Shown here: positions 21,216 through 33,300 of the stretch, piece by piece | How the letters are laid out: each line of letters opens with the position of its first letter | How positions within the stretch are numbered: position 1 is the stretch's first letter | Assembly (NCBI GenBank): GCA_039105265.1 | Contig: JAPFFF010000036.1 | Coordinates: 124,001-188,000 of the forward strand | From: Tritrichomonas musculus | Lineage: Eukaryota; Parabasalia; Tritrichomonadida; Tritrichomonadidae | Direction: 5' to 3' | DNA: 64,000 bases | The notes under the pieces: generated by a model | What the model saw: only the letters and a program-made list of their open reading frames with translations | What the model was told of the DNA's origin: nothing | Databases searched by the model: none | Program-made: the position numbers and the translations under genes

Positions 21216-22511
21216 GGGTGTCCAGTAGTTAGCGTAGCATCAGAAAAACTATAAATGAAATAAAAAAAGTAAATATAAGAATTATTTTATTATCAAAAAT
21301 AATTACCATTGACTTGAATACATTTTTTCAATCTTTCTTCCCAAATGAGAAAAACTCTTTCAAATACCTCCGATGAAATTTGTGAGAAAATATTTTCAAT
21401 GAACTCTATCAATTCATCTGGTGAGGTGAATTCGACGCCTTCGCACTTTTCCTTGATGTAACCAAATAGGAAAAAGTCCGAAGGCGCCAAATCTGGTGAA
21501 TAAGGCGGGTGTGGTAAAATAAATAATTTATTTTTTTTGCAAAATTCAGAAACTCAAGTTTTTCTGTGTGCTGGTGCATTATCAAAATGCAAGTAGAAAA
21601 GTTTTTTATTTCTTTTTGCATCTTGAGCTTATTGATCCTGAGTAATTTCTTGAAGAATCTCTTCTATAAAGTATTGGCCATCAAATGATTGTCCTTCTGG
21701 CAAATATTTCAGAAGTTGAATACCTCTTGGAGACTAAAAGATCGAGACCATAATTTTTGTAGATTCATATTTATCGGTCGATGTTTCTGGTGGATTTTCG
21801 TCTTCTGGGAGCCAGATTGTCTTTCTTTTAAGATCATATTTGAAAAATGACTCATCACCAGTGCTGAAGTAACGAAAATTATTTTTTTTCATCATAGCTA
21901 GGTACTTCAATAATAGCTTAGAACCTTCTACTCTTTTTCTCTTCATGTCACATGTCAGTGTATGCGGAACTTTTTCTAATTTTTTGTTTTTATATTCCAT
22001 TCTAGAAGTGAGAATCCAATGGACTGAGGAAGACGCAATGCCTGTTTGTGCTGATATTCCTCTAACTGATAAAAAAGGATTTTCGTGTAAGGCTTCCTGG
22101 ATTTTCTTATCTTTTTTATAATCCCAATATGGAATGGTTTCATTATTTGATGATGAACTCTCTTCTGAAAATTTTTGTTCCCTGAGATATTTGGTAACTG
22201 TTGAATAGCCTATTGCTTTGTCTCCAAGCTCAGCTTTAAGGAAATTGTGAATTTCTGTGGTATTACATCCTAGCTTCTCTTTTGCAAGCACAATATCTTT
22301 AATGCTCATTAAAAAAATGAAAAATAATAACGTAAAATTTTAGAAAAATATAAACGTTCAGTTTTTATTCATTCGTAAATAACCGTATAATTTCAAATAA
22401 CTTCTGAAATTAATAGTATTGGAATCATATCTCAAAACATTTATAAAAAGCATTTTAGTTTTGTTGCAAAAGCCCTTGTTGTGGAGATGCTACGTTAACT
22501 CCTGGACACCC
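21216..22511 (-). mobile_element. Mariner transposon, about 1.3 kb
   Basis: The terminal inverted repeats are AGGGTGTCCAGTAGTTAGCG on the left and, inverted, AGGGTGTCCAGGAGTTAACG on the right. The match continues into GTAGCAT, with two mismatches over about 26 bases. Both ends abut TATA, so either TA can be the target duplication. The coding strand is minus. Length, ends, TA site and coding sequence agree with a full-length mariner (family length about 1.3 kb). It is inserted in a decayed host gene family member. Confidence 0.92.
21293..22309 (-). pseudogene. Mariner transposase, in one frame with three stops
   Basis: The frame starts MSIKDIVLAKEKLGCNTTEI, with the N-terminal paired HTH region (KAIGYSTVTKYL and the GISAQTGIASSSVHWIL segment). 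It continues to the catalytic DDE motifs: STGDESFFKY, then HFDNAPAH, then SPDLAPSDFFLFG, which fits the mariner D,D34D type. The C-terminus ends in FERVFLIWEERLKKCI. All of it lies in one reading frame of about 338 codons, interrupted by only three stops (one each of TAG, TAA and TGA), with no frameshift. That indicates a relatively young but inactive copy. Confidence 0.9.
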
Positions 22512-23735
22512 TATAAAACTGGTATAATATTATTAAAGACTTAAAAGGTATGTTTTCTTCTAATATTATTTCAATGTTTAAAGAAGCTCCTGTTTTTAAC
22601 GCCAAGCAAATCAACAAATTTCTAAATTTTGATCCATTGGCGCATCGGTAAAAGCTTCAATGAGAGAGAATTTTGCTTTAATTTTATTTTCATCAAAAAA
22701 TTTAGAAATTTTTACTGATAATAAAGAATTATATGCCATTCTTTCTTATTCCACTTTACTCATGTGACAGTTGTCCTTCAATGAAAAAGATTATTAATAA
22801 ATGCAAGAGATGCTCTGATTAAAATTGTATTTAACGACAGAATACTCAAGGTCTCAGATCTAAAAAAGTAAAATGTTACCTAATTTAATATGTTGGATTT
22901 TCTTAAGAGTGTTCATACAAAAGAATAATGACCACATTAATCGCACTCGGATATGCGATGAAGTATTTCGAAGATAATATTGCTTTATTAAAGTTAGTTC
23001 TTCATACATTGGAAATGATAAAAGTGATATAACAATCAAAGCAATAGCAAAACAACAAATATCAAGTAAAATATTGAGAAAATATAATCTTGATTCAATG
23101 AACATAAGAAGAAGAATTGCAACATTTGATGAAATCATTCTTTTACTTGATATTTCGAAGATAAAGATTTTTTAAAACTATGACATTTTATTTATTAAAA
23201 CACTCCGTCAATTATCCGATCATTAAATACCAACAAAAAGAAAGGAGATATGAAATTCAACAAATTTACTTATATTCAAGTCCAAAATGTTATATGACCA
23301 GAGATCTTTTTCTAATTTGGTTACTTCATTTCACAAATTATATTTGCTAATGCTTTACCAAAGCTATAGAGAAATGCATTTATTTGTTTGGTATTTTGAA
23401 GAAGCACTGACATCATTTAAAAACACTGGCTATATTCAAGCAAAAAAATTTATCGAGAGATTTCCGTTTCATCAAAAAATTATTGCAAGAATTCCTGATT
23501 TTGATTACAATGAAGATTATAATAAATCTATTTTCTTTGTACAAGTATTTAGCCATAAATATTTTATATAATACCAATATTTTTTATTAGGATTTTTCCC
23601 TTTAGAAATCCCATTTCCACTTAGAATTCATATTATGATTTGACCAAATATACATTCAATATTTATCAAAAATTTGATTAAATGAAAAGATATTTTTTAT
23701 ATATAAACTTTTCCTGTTTTAATAAAAAAATTGCT

Positions 23736-24686
23736 TTAGAAAGCTTGACTAGAATAATCAGATGATTCTACAGGTGTTTTTTTCTCATCAGATGAACCAT
23801 CTAAGGACTGTAACACCCACGAATTGTTAAGTGCATCATTAGCAGTAATTCTTTGTCTAGGATCAAGTTGGCACATGCTTTTAATCAAATCAATAGCTGG
23901 TTGAGAAATTCCTTTTTCTGTTAAAATATCATAATTTAAATCTCCTTTTGAAACCTTTTTTAGATATTCTTGCTGATCAGTTCGATATTCTGGAAATGGT
24001 AATTTATTCGTTAACATCATAAAAAGTGAAACCCCAAGTGACCAAATGTCAATACTATCATCATATGGAATTTTGTTGATTACCTCAGGTGCCATAAAAT
24101 CTGGAGTTCCAATAAAATCGGTTCCCTTTTCTCCTTCATTAAAAATTTTAGCATATTCGAAATTAAATAAAAGAATATTTGGATTATTTAGATCAGATCC
24201 ATCCAAGGGATCAAAAACTAAAAAACTCTCTGGTTTTATATCTCTATTCCAAATATTATTTTCATGTAAAATTTCTATTGCGTTTAACATTTGATGTAAC
24301 ATGTTAGCTGCTACTTTCTCTGGAATTCCTCCAGGATACTCATTTAATATATATTGATGAACGCTTAAAAGTGGTGTATACGGAAATAAAATGCAAAAAT
24401 ACGAATTATATCTAAAGAAATCAAGTATTTTGATAATATTTGTATCTTGAGCTAGAGATAGCGAATTAATTTCATCTGCGATTCTAACTGATCTATCTTC
24501 AAGCATTTTGATGAATTTAATAACTTTAACCTGATTATCTTCAGTATCAAGACACATGTAATAATATGCTGAATTTGAAGAATTAATTAAAGATTTAACA
24601 ATATATTTTCCGATTTCTTCATTTTGCTTCGGTAATGGAGTAGTTTCATCCCAGAAAGGAGGTCCAATATTAATGACGTAAGACAT
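23736..24686 (-). CDS. Protein kinase-like protein, probable pseudokinase
   Basis: A 316-residue single-domain kinase fold. Visible landmarks: K57 in VKVIKFIK (the ATP lysine), catalytic-loop NRDIKPES (147-154, where HRDxKPEN is usual), and GTPDFMAPEV (193-202). SIDIWSLGVSLFMML and the DPRQRIT subdomain XI also follow the usual order. The glycine loop has no GxGxxG, and DFG is replaced by NFE (175-177), so the magnesium-binding Asp is missing. The protein probably binds partners or nucleotide without normal catalysis. The overall layout resembles CAMK/SNF1-type kinases, a guess from subdomain style. The start is ATG and I see no breaks. Confidence 0.88.
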   Translation of the reverse strand: MSYVINIGPPFWDETTPLPKQNEEIGKYIVKSLINSSNSAYYYMCLDTEDNQVKVIKFIKMLEDRSVRIADEINSLSLAQDTNIIKILDFFRYNSYFCILFPYTPLLSVHQYILNEYPGGIPEKVAANMLHQMLNAIEILHENNIWNRDIKPESFLVFDPLDGSDLNNPNILLFNFEYAKIFNEGEKGTDFIGTPDFMAPEVINKIPYDDSIDIWSLGVSLFMMLTNKLPFPEYRTDQQEYLKKVSKGDLNYDILTEKGISQPAIDLIKSMCQLDPRQRITANDALNNSWVLQSLDGSSDEKKTPVESSDYSSQAF

Positions 24687-25061
24687 TTTATCTTGTCCAT
24701 TATATAAAATTCATTTTATCGTCGATAATCTACTTTTAAATTGAATATTTCTAAAAACTTTTCAATTATTGCTAACAATAATTGAATAAATGATAAAATC
24801 ATTATTTAATTTTTTCAATTGATGAAAATCCAAATTAAAAATAAGTTTATATTTATATTATCAAATATTCGGTTGTAAATTTTTAGATGAAATGATTTAT
24901 AAACATAAGAAAATACTAATATTTCAGATTAAATATTTTTAAAGACACTTTTTTTTTTTTTTGAATTTCAGGAATAAGTTTGGGATAATAATTTAGAAAT
25001 ATCCTTTTCAAATTTCTTGTTAAAACACATAATACAAAAACACTTGAATATCAGAATTATG

Positions 25062-25446
25062 TTATTCCAGAAATGTGGAGTGAATAACATCAATTTAGTC
25101 ATCAATTGTATACATTTATGCTATAACTGTTGATGAAAAGTTTTCTGGATGTATTTGTGCAACACTTGGAAAAAATATTCACAGATTTACTGTTGAAATT
25201 GGTTATTATATTATTCCAGAAATGTGGGGTCATGGAATATGCACTCAAGCTCTCAAAAAGTTAAGTAATTATATATTTGAAAATACAGAAATAATAAGAC
25301 TTTACGAAGAACCATTCGCACGAAATATACCATCTTATTATGAACTTGAAAAAGCTGGATTTACGTTAGAAAGAACTCTCCACAAAAATACAGTGAAAAA
25401 TGTAATTGTTGAAGACATGCAAATGTATTCTCTGATAAAAGAATAA
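25062..25446 (+). pseudogene. GNAT acetyltransferase fragment
   Basis: The open frame from 25119 to 25446 reads TVDEKFSGCICATLGKN, then VEIGYYIIPEMWGHGICTQA. It continues with the FARNIPSYYELEKAGFTLE block. This is the acetyl-CoA loop and C-terminal half of a RimJ/RimL-type GNAT domain. The frame has an ATG only at 25222, within the domain, and the expected N-terminal half is absent or out of frame. A second VIPEMWS-like segment near 25062-25080 suggests a small duplication. An N-terminally truncated relic is the simplest reading; a shorter functional form is less likely. Confidence 0.65.
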
Positions 25447-26165
25447 TTTTTTTAAAATAACTGAACTGTTTCATTCTTTTTTCAAAATATAAATTTGAAT
25501 GAATTGAGCTTTCTAATGAATTCCTACTTAAGTCATATTGATATAATCATGTACAATTGGTATTAGTTTTATTAATTCTTTCCAATTGTTAAAAAATTAA
25601 ATGGGTATTGTAAAGAAAAAATACATTAAATTGTTTAAAAAAGTAGCTGAGAAAATAGTTTTGTATCTCGTTTGAAATCACTGAAGTGGGAACCTACGAA
25701 CTTAATATTGCATTTAAAAATATTGAAAAGATACTTTTTTCAATATTTTGTAAAATATTAATTAATAATTGAAAAAGTATAAATCAAAAAATCTTAACTA
25801 TTTTAAAAGATAAAAGGATAATTATATTATAATTAATAATAAATACTTATTATATAATAAAAATATATTTTATTAATCAAAATAATCCAAAATCTACAGA
25901 GCATTTAACAATTATTTATATGTAAAAAATAAAAATAAATAGAAAATTTTCTATAAAATATAAAAAAATTGAGAGTAAAATAAAATTGTTGAAACAATCA
26001 TAAATTAAAAATACTAAACAAAAAGAGTTTCCATTTCTCAAACAAGAATATGTTTAAATTGAATTTTATATTTTTGTGATATTTAACTATATTGAGAAAA
26101 CCATTTATTTGAAATTTTCAATGTGAACTCAAAAATCAAATATTTTGAGAAAATCATAAAAACCG
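25447..26165. other. Intergenic DNA upstream of the initiator-binding gene
   Basis: AT-rich sequence; no frame or repeat supported. A TCATAAAAA segment sits about ten bases before the next ATG, but is a poor match to the trichomonad initiator. Confidence 0.45.
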
Positions 26166-26897
26166 ATGAGTGCTAAGACCAACAACCAGCGAGACCAAGA
26201 ATTTGCTTTTTTAAAAATACCAATAGAAGAATTTTTAAGCCAAGATGACATTGATTTTTACCGAAAATTAAAAGACACACTTTCTTCACATATTTGCCGT
26301 AATTGTAGGAATAGGAGATGTGAATCATTCAACCAAATATTGTCAACAATAAACTATTATATAAATCATAAAAAAGATGATAAATGGAAGAGATCAATAA
26401 TATGCGGCGTATGCTGGTATAATAACTACTTCTGCGTAAATATAAGACAAATGTCCTTTCTACTTGAAAAATGCAAAAGTTCAATTAATGGTTCATTACA
26501 GAGACTTTCTTTAATGGTTTTGAATGATAAGCGTAAGTCATATAAGATTTTGATTGAAGCAATCCCATATCTGAAGAGTAATTCTCATTTATTACATATG
26601 TGGTCAGTTAGAGAATATAAATTGCAAGTTCAAAAGTTTGTTCCACTTGTTTTTTTAAATCAAACCGAAAATTGTCAAAATTATTATCAATATAATATCC
26701 AAAACATAAGCATTCCTCAAAAAAATACATATGAAACAAATAGGAAAATTATAACAAAAGTAAAAAAGGAAACAAAAGTTGAAAATCAAAAGGAAATATC
26801 AACAAATATTGTTCAAGATGAAAATCCTGAAATAAATAATTTATTTAATGAAGTTGATTTGTTAGAGAGTATTTATGATAGGTATGATTACTTTTAG
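26166..26897 (+). CDS. Initiator-binding (IBP39-like) domain protein
   Basis: A 243-residue protein whose first about 130 residues match the initiator-binding domain of trichomonad IBP39. Key features are the IICGVCWYNNYFCVNIRQMS block and KSSINGSLQRLSLM, the winged-helix recognition segment. An N-terminal CRNCRNRRC cluster is an addition I cannot place. IBP39 binds the initiator element over the transcription start and contacts RNA polymerase II; the family is specific to parabasalids, so this gene supports the taxonomic call. The C-terminal half is Asn/Lys/Gln-rich and probably disordered; it replaces the C-domain of IBP39. The gene starts with ATG and is complete. Confidence 0.88.
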   Translation: MSAKTNNQRDQEFAFLKIPIEEFLSQDDIDFYRKLKDTLSSHICRNCRNRRCESFNQILSTINYYINHKKDDKWKRSIICGVCWYNNYFCVNIRQMSFLLEKCKSSINGSLQRLSLMVLNDKRKSYKILIEAIPYLKSNSHLLHMWSVREYKLQVQKFVPLVFLNQTENCQNYYQYNIQNISIPQKNTYETNRKIITKVKKETKVENQKEISTNIVQDENPEINNLFNEVDLLESIYDRYDYF

Positions 26898-28087
26898 ATG
26901 CTTCTCATATTAATTATATTTATCAAAATATGTTGAATTATCAAATAGTTATTAGACAATATACTCATTGTTAAATATTTAAGCTTGCTATTATGGAGTA
27001 TTTACTTTAATAATTAAATTTTATTTTGGTTATAATAAATCATGAATAACCATTCGACCTTTATTTAAAAAATAAATATTTTTACAAAACAAAAAGACAG
27101 CATTAGAGGATAAAACACGTATATTGCAATGGAATATTCTGATAATATAATTCAAAGAGTTTTTGGACAAAATTTATTCGATTTGTTTCAATTTTAAAAA
27201 GTATCAAAAGAAAATGAAAGAATAAACAATTTTAATTGCTATTTGGTTTTGATTCTGATGATCTAAAGCCATTTTTTTAAATATATTATTGAATTCAATT
27301 CAATGAAATTAATTGAAAAAAAAATTAAATTCAATTTTGCATTGAAAATATATGTATTGAATTTATGCCAAATACTAATTCAATTTTTTTTTCTTCAGAA
27401 TTTGCTTTTATTTATTTTTGGATTAAATAAAGGCATGACTCAAATCTTCAAAAAGAATATCATTAAATATTTTATGGGGTATTTGCTTTTATTTTTGGTT
27501 TCCATTGAAAATCATATTGCCATTTAAATAATATTACATTTGATTTTTTTGTAATAAAACCCAAAAAGATATAAAGCATTCATTAGTACTTTTCATTTCA
27601 TAAGTTTGATATTATAAAAAAAATCAAAAAAAATCTTTATAATTTCTAAATTAGAAATAACTTTACTTTGGCTAATAAAAATCTATAGTTTTTGATAAAT
27701 TACTTTTACCAATAATACAAAATAAATTTCATTGAAAAATGAATGTTATAATTATTAATATTATAATTAATGAAAAATAATTATAAAAAACATAAAGCAT
27801 TATGATCATATATTCCCAAATCATCATTTATATCAAAAATCTATTTATAAATATTTACATTATAAACTTCAACATTCTTTTGATCTTATTTCATTGAAAT
27901 CTTCAAATCTTCCAACAATGATAATAAACAAGCATGAAAATTACTAATAATGATTTTTTTTCATTCATTTTTTTTTTTTTTAAAAAGGCGAATGAAATAA
28001 CAAAAACATCCACAACTAAAAAGATAGCAAATAACATAAATATACATATAAATACTTTTATTAATTAATTATAATTATAATTTTTCA
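26898..28087. other. Intergenic DNA, convergent 3' flanks
   Basis: About 1.2 kb of AT-rich DNA between two convergent genes. A 74-codon frame (27303-27527) is hydrophobic low-complexity translation and unsupported. I see no inverted repeats strong enough to call. Confidence 0.5.
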
Positions 28088-29623
28088 TTATTTCTTCAAA
28101 TCATAGTTTGTCAATTCATCGTCTCTTTTAGCAATGATTGATAAATCAATGTCAGAAGCAAGTGCGAATGAATGACTTTTAATGTTGGCAATAATTTCAT
28201 CGAAAGTCGGCCTTTTGTCAGGATTTGCTGCAATGCACTTCGAAATGAGTTCAACGCAAAACTCAGAAATAGAAGGACTTGCTTCAGGAAGGTCAAAAAT
28301 TTGACCTTTCGATTTATCGTCTGATTGAATTTCTGGCACTTTTCCGGTGAAGATGTAGAACAGAATGACGCCGAACGAGTAGACATCTGACTTTGTGCCA
28401 GCCTCTTTTCCAGCTAGCAATTCAGGTGCCGAAAAGATGTCGTTTTCACTTTTTGAGAACAATAGAATTTCCTCAATTTTCAATATACCATAATTAACGA
28501 GTTTCAATTCAAAAATTGAGTTAAGCAAAATATTGTCAATTTTCAAGTCACGGAAAACAAGATCCTGGCTGTGGATGAATGCCATTGTGTGCGCTATCTC
28601 AATCACAATCTTAGTTTTCAGTGTGTTGTCGATCACCTGCTTCTGGAGCAAGTTTTTCAATGAATTTGGACAAAATTCAAAGAACATTGAAATTGTTGTC
28701 ACTTCACCATCGTTGTCACTTTTCACAATTTCAGAGGTGTTGATTCCAATGGCTTCACAAATGCACGGGTGGACAAGTGAATAAATGACCTTGAACTCGT
28801 TTATAACGTCCTCAACGTCTTTCAAAGTTGTCGTTTTTTTGTCAATTTTAAAAAGACGTTTACAAACCGTTTTACCGGTTTTTTTGTTTACTACTTTGTA
28901 GAGGATTGATGTCCTTCCATCGTTGATCATTTGGCTGGTCTCATAATTTTGACTTTCTTCGTCGGTTGTTATGAAAAAGTTGTTTGAATCTTTCTTATCG
29001 TTTTCAATGATAGTGTCACTTTTTTCTTGAATTGTTTGAAGAAGCTTCTCATTCTCTTTCTTAAGTGCCAATAAATCTTCTTGGATCTCTGAAATTTTCT
29101 GTGCATTTTCAGTGGCAACATCTTGAAATTGAGCCTTTATTTGGTCGTTCTCTCTTTTCAATTGAATTATATTAGTTTGCAGGTTCTCTGGGGCCGGTTG
29201 CTGGTTATCTTGATCAGGAGGTTGTTCTCTTACAAGCGGGATTTCGGGATAGATGAAAAAATCTAGCTCATAATGAAGTATGCCAGCATTCGATTTTTGC
29301 ATTTCAATAACATCGTTAAAAACAAAATGTTCACCAAGACTATGATAACGGAGAGGATATTCATAAATATTACTAAGGGGATAATCATTTTCTTTGTCTT
29401 CTGTATACATACAAACTTGGAGAATATCGTTATTATAGTCATCTGATACAATATCGAGTTCTTGATCCCACGATGGATTAAGAGTATTATAAATGGTTTT
29501 TGTTTTTACTACTGAATCGGATTTTCCTTTGAGATTAAATTTCAAATATGGATTTGAAGGAATATTATCAATATTGAGTACATTTTTAGCATCAAATACC
29601 TTGATATGGACTTTAGAGCTCAT
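28088..29623 (-). CDS. C2-coiled-coil-protein kinase (TKL-like), DFG altered
   Basis: A 511-residue protein in three parts. Residues about 1-125 are a C2 domain (HIKVFDAKNV, NPSWDQELDIV, DILQVCMY), which typically binds phospholipid. Residues about 150-210 are a coiled coil rich in Glu, Lys and Gln. Residues about 230-495 form a kinase domain of tyrosine-kinase-like style, with K255 in CKRLFK, catalytic loop FRDLKIDN (357-364), SAPELL, and SDVYSFGVILFYIFTG. DFG is NYG (377-379), losing the metal-binding Asp, and HRD is FRD. So a membrane-recruited kinase fold with weakened or no catalysis is likely. Several ACTTTTTGA-type words lie 60-150 bases upstream. The start is ATG; the order C2-coiled coil-kinase recurs in trichomonads. 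Confidence 0.88.
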   Translation of the reverse strand: MSSKVHIKVFDAKNVLNIDNIPSNPYLKFNLKGKSDSVVKTKTIYNTLNPSWDQELDIVSDDYNNDILQVCMYTEDKENDYPLSNIYEYPLRYHSLGEHFVFNDVIEMQKSNAGILHYELDFFIYPEIPLVREQPPDQDNQQPAPENLQTNIIQLKRENDQIKAQFQDVATENAQKISEIQEDLLALKKENEKLLQTIQEKSDTIIENDKKDSNNFFITTDEESQNYETSQMINDGRTSILYKVVNKKTGKTVCKRLFKIDKKTTTLKDVEDVINEFKVIYSLVHPCICEAIGINTSEIVKSDNDGEVTTISMFFEFCPNSLKNLLQKQVIDNTLKTKIVIEIAHTMAFIHSQDLVFRDLKIDNILLNSIFELKLVNYGILKIEEILLFSKSENDIFSAPELLAGKEAGTKSDVYSFGVILFYIFTGKVPEIQSDDKSKGQIFDLPEASPSISEFCVELISKCIAANPDKRPTFDEIIANIKSHSFALASDIDLSIIAKRDDELTNYDLKK

Positions 29624-30360
29624 GATTGCTTTGCTATAAATAATAACTTGCTGGTAAGATTATACGAAATATTAAATAGATATATCGCTAACTTTTTGAA
29701 TAATAGTAATTTGAAAAATTGAATTATCGTCAACTTTTTGAATGGCAATGTGAAAAAAATAAAAAAGTAATTGCATTCAAAAAGTAGAAACTAAAATAAT
29801 ATTATCTTCATTAATTTTTTACGAATTTAAAAAATTAACTCTTAATAATACTTTAATATAATACGCTGATATTTTCTTTAATTTTATATGTATATATTTT
29901 TTTAAACATTTGGAAAGATATCAACAATTCGATTAAGAGATTTAAATATTATTACCAACAACCAAAAAACTCTATAAAAGTGAACATTTTGTCAAATTAA
30001 ACTGTAGCAATACTTTGACAAGATTTTTATATTTTCAGATTAAATGAAAATTTCATATTTGTTAAATAACTTGTCACAAAATCTTCAACAAAGATAATCG
30101 ATTATCAAACTTAAAAAGTATCAATTCTGATATCAATTCTCAAAATATCATGCCTACTTTTATTTTACATCATTTTTAAATACCGATGAATCTTTTTTTT
30201 TATTTTGATATTTACAATATATTAAAAAACAATAAATCATTGCCAAATTAAAAAGTAGAAATTATATATTTTATACAAGATATTTGTATTTTTAATAAAT
30301 GACCGTTTAAAATGCTCACAAAATTTTAAATAAATATTAAACGTCCACCAAAATAAAATT
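29624..30360. other. Divergent upstream region of two genes
   Basis: Shared 5' flank of the C2-kinase (minus) and the large membrane protein (plus). It holds three ACTTTTTGA or complement words at about 29686, 29733 and 29779. Near 30128-30158 there is a diverged match to the right end of the hAT-type MITE at 10296-10676 (CTGATATCAATTCTCAAAAT). No gene. Confidence 0.5.
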
Positions 30361-33300
30361 ATGGATGATCCAAGTTTAGACCGCATTTCTGATGAATCTA
30401 TGATCGATAATCAAAATATAAATGAAGAAAATAATAAGAAAAAGTTCAAATTTTCATTTTTTTTGTTATTTTGTATAATTATTTTTATTATTTTTTTTTT
30501 AACAACTCTCGAAATATTCGCAGCTTTTTATTTTACTTTTTGTGGGATAGCATCATTAACAATTAATTTATTCATTTATGATTGGCTTTCATTATTTACA
30601 AAAAGATCATTTTTTTTCTTTTTATCAATTCTCTCTAATTTTTCGGATTTTGGATTATTTTTTATTTTATCCATTTTTATTATTTTCACCATTGATGTAT
30701 TTTTTACATTGGCCAAATTGATTTTACATTTTTATATTAATATTATTAAAGATATCAGTGATGATGACGGCAATGACGATGAAAAAAGTTCATGTTTTGA
30801 ATATATTGAATTATTTTTCTTTTGTTTATTAAGTTTGTTATTAGCATCTGGATTTTTCATATTATTCTTTTTTATTCTATATAAATGGCTCTTTTATTTT
30901 TCTGCCATTTATGAAATTGCAATATTATTTTATGTTCTTTCTCATTTTTACTTATTTTTAAAAAAATATATGAGGAAAAATGCTTCATCTATAAACGAAG
31001 ACACATCAAATATGGAAAGTATGAGTGATTTGAATATTATAGATGAAAACAATCACAATAGAGAAAATTATAATAATGAAGATCAAATCAACAATGATAT
31101 TGATTTTAGTTTTAGCATCAATGCCAGTGAGAACAATGATGATAATGATGACGACAATAATGAAAATATTTTGAATTTATTAAATGATGTTGAAAATACA
31201 AATAACCTTGCTATCCATTTAAATAAGATTGATATAATTGATATTATAAATAATGTTAATTTAAACATATCAATTTATAATGAAAAAAGAGATTTTTATA
31301 ATTCAATTATTAGAGATATAAGAATAAAAATCATATCATTGAACAAAAAAATTGAAGATTTATCAAAAAGTTCTAGACGAATTAGAATAAAAAAAATAAA
31401 ACAATATGGAAGCCTTTATCCTTTTTTCAAATGTAAAATCAAAAATAGTTGCAATGATCTAAATAAAATAATTGAAATCAATAATTTATTAATCAAAATT
31501 AAATATAAAACTAACAAATACTTTATTCATGATGCTAAAGTTATATTAAATGAACTAAAAAACATTAAAAATTTGTTTGATCATCCAGATGAAGATGAAT
31601 TTATAGATAAATTAAAACTCAATATTGAAAGAATTAATGCTGAAAATCAAAAAAACAGGAAAAATAGCATTTATAAATATGAGGACAAAATAAATGAAAT
31701 TTATGCTGAAATTGTTGAAAAAGAAGAAGATGAAGAAGAAAAAGAAATAAAGACATTTGAAGATGTTTTGTCACTTATTCCTTCATGCGAAGGAATGTTT
31801 GACAAAACAATCCCACCAAGAAAATGTTTTCTTAATCAAACAAAATATAATATATATAAAATAACAGTGTGCATTATAATTTCACTATTACAATTATATT
31901 CGATTTTATATCCTCTCATTCTTGGTTATTTCTCAATTGGTCAATTTTTTGGCTATTTCTTTGTTAAAGCATTTTTCATGATACGAATATGCTCTTATAA
32001 TTTGATTGATATATGTGTAAATTGGAAGAAAAATATAAAATCGTTAAGAAGAAAATCTTATAGATATTCGTTTTATGTTATATTATTTTTATATGCAGTT
32101 GTATGTATAGCATCAATTGTTATATTTATAATTGTTTCAAAATTAACAATTTTCCCTACAATAGATAACGCTTTATATATAGAGAATAATAATGAATGGT
32201 TTAAAAATTTTAATACAGCAATAAAACCAGATGGATTTTGTTATACACAAGCTTTATACGATGGGACATTGAAAACAGAAGATTTCGCAATGATGGCAAC
32301 TCTTCCAAGATTGTATGATATAAATGATAACGGAAAATGTTATCTCAAACCATCAAAAAGAGGTTTATTTAATACAACAATGAAGTATATATTTGGCAGA
32401 GATTATGAAAATGAAGGAATTAATATAATGTGCAAAAAGCTTGAACACAATATTTATCTTGTTCTTTCATCAGAGAAAATATTGAATCAAACACTGCAAA
32501 ATTTCAAAAACAAAAATTACACTCTTCTAGATCAACAATTTAATATTACAAACATTGATTATTTTAGAAATTTCATTCCAGAAGGAATACCTGAGAAAGG
32601 ACGTTTTTTGTATGATACATATAAAAAATGCACATTATCAAATCTAACAGGTAATTGTGAGAATGAATGGGATATTTTTACACAGTTTTATTGGAAAAAT
32701 GCATATTCAGATGAATATGCTAACATCACTGGGTTTGAGAGATATCAAATTAACATAGACAAAAATATGATAATTCAACCATCATTTATAACAGATGATG
32801 GAAAAAGATGGTCAGGAACACATTATATAATTGGTGGTGGCTATGAAGATCCTTGGAATTTTGGCTTCTTTATTGAAACAGTTGGTCGAAAATATATTCC
32901 TACATTATTGGAAAACTTCATTCCAATGTATTCATTTATACGTGAATATGCAATTGATCAATTGACTCGTTTAGAATGGTTCAATAAACATGTTTTTTAT
33001 ACTGAAGACTTTTTAGCAAAAGAATTGGAATCAATAATAGAATTATATGGACAATTCAATTTCTCTCGGCAATTGTTATTTTCAATTGGACATTCAATTT
33101 CTGGAACAGCCCTCAAAGTGATGTCATTGTCAACAGATGTTTATGGCATTGTATTTGAAGCCTCCGATGGTGAAACAAATATGAATTACTTACATAAATC
33201 GCATTTATCAAAGCAGAGTGAATCAGAAAGCTTAATAACTAATGTTTACTCTAATGGAGCAATCATTACTGGAAATGATGAAAAATGCAACGTGAATGGG

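Larger units (their letters stand above)
20940..23571 (+). pseudogene. Decayed copy of a trichomonad multicopy protein family, split by mariner
   Basis: Before the mariner, the plus strand reads FIFVGTDGETGTNKIHSDFN and LSHFNEIVDQHVHKYSALIQ. After it come the KDLKGMFSSNIISMFKEAP segment, SMRENFALILFSSKNLEIF, and RTRICDEVFRRYYCFIKVSS with YIGNDKSDITIKAIAKQQIS. I recognise this order (a GTDG motif, a loading segment, SMRE-LILFS, and a late F-R-Y block) from a large repeated family of unknown function in trichomonads; that is memory, not a search. Frames change repeatedly and stops occur, so it is dead. The final open frame 23287-23571 may be its tail. Removing the mariner restores continuity of homology at the TA site. 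Confidence 0.5.
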
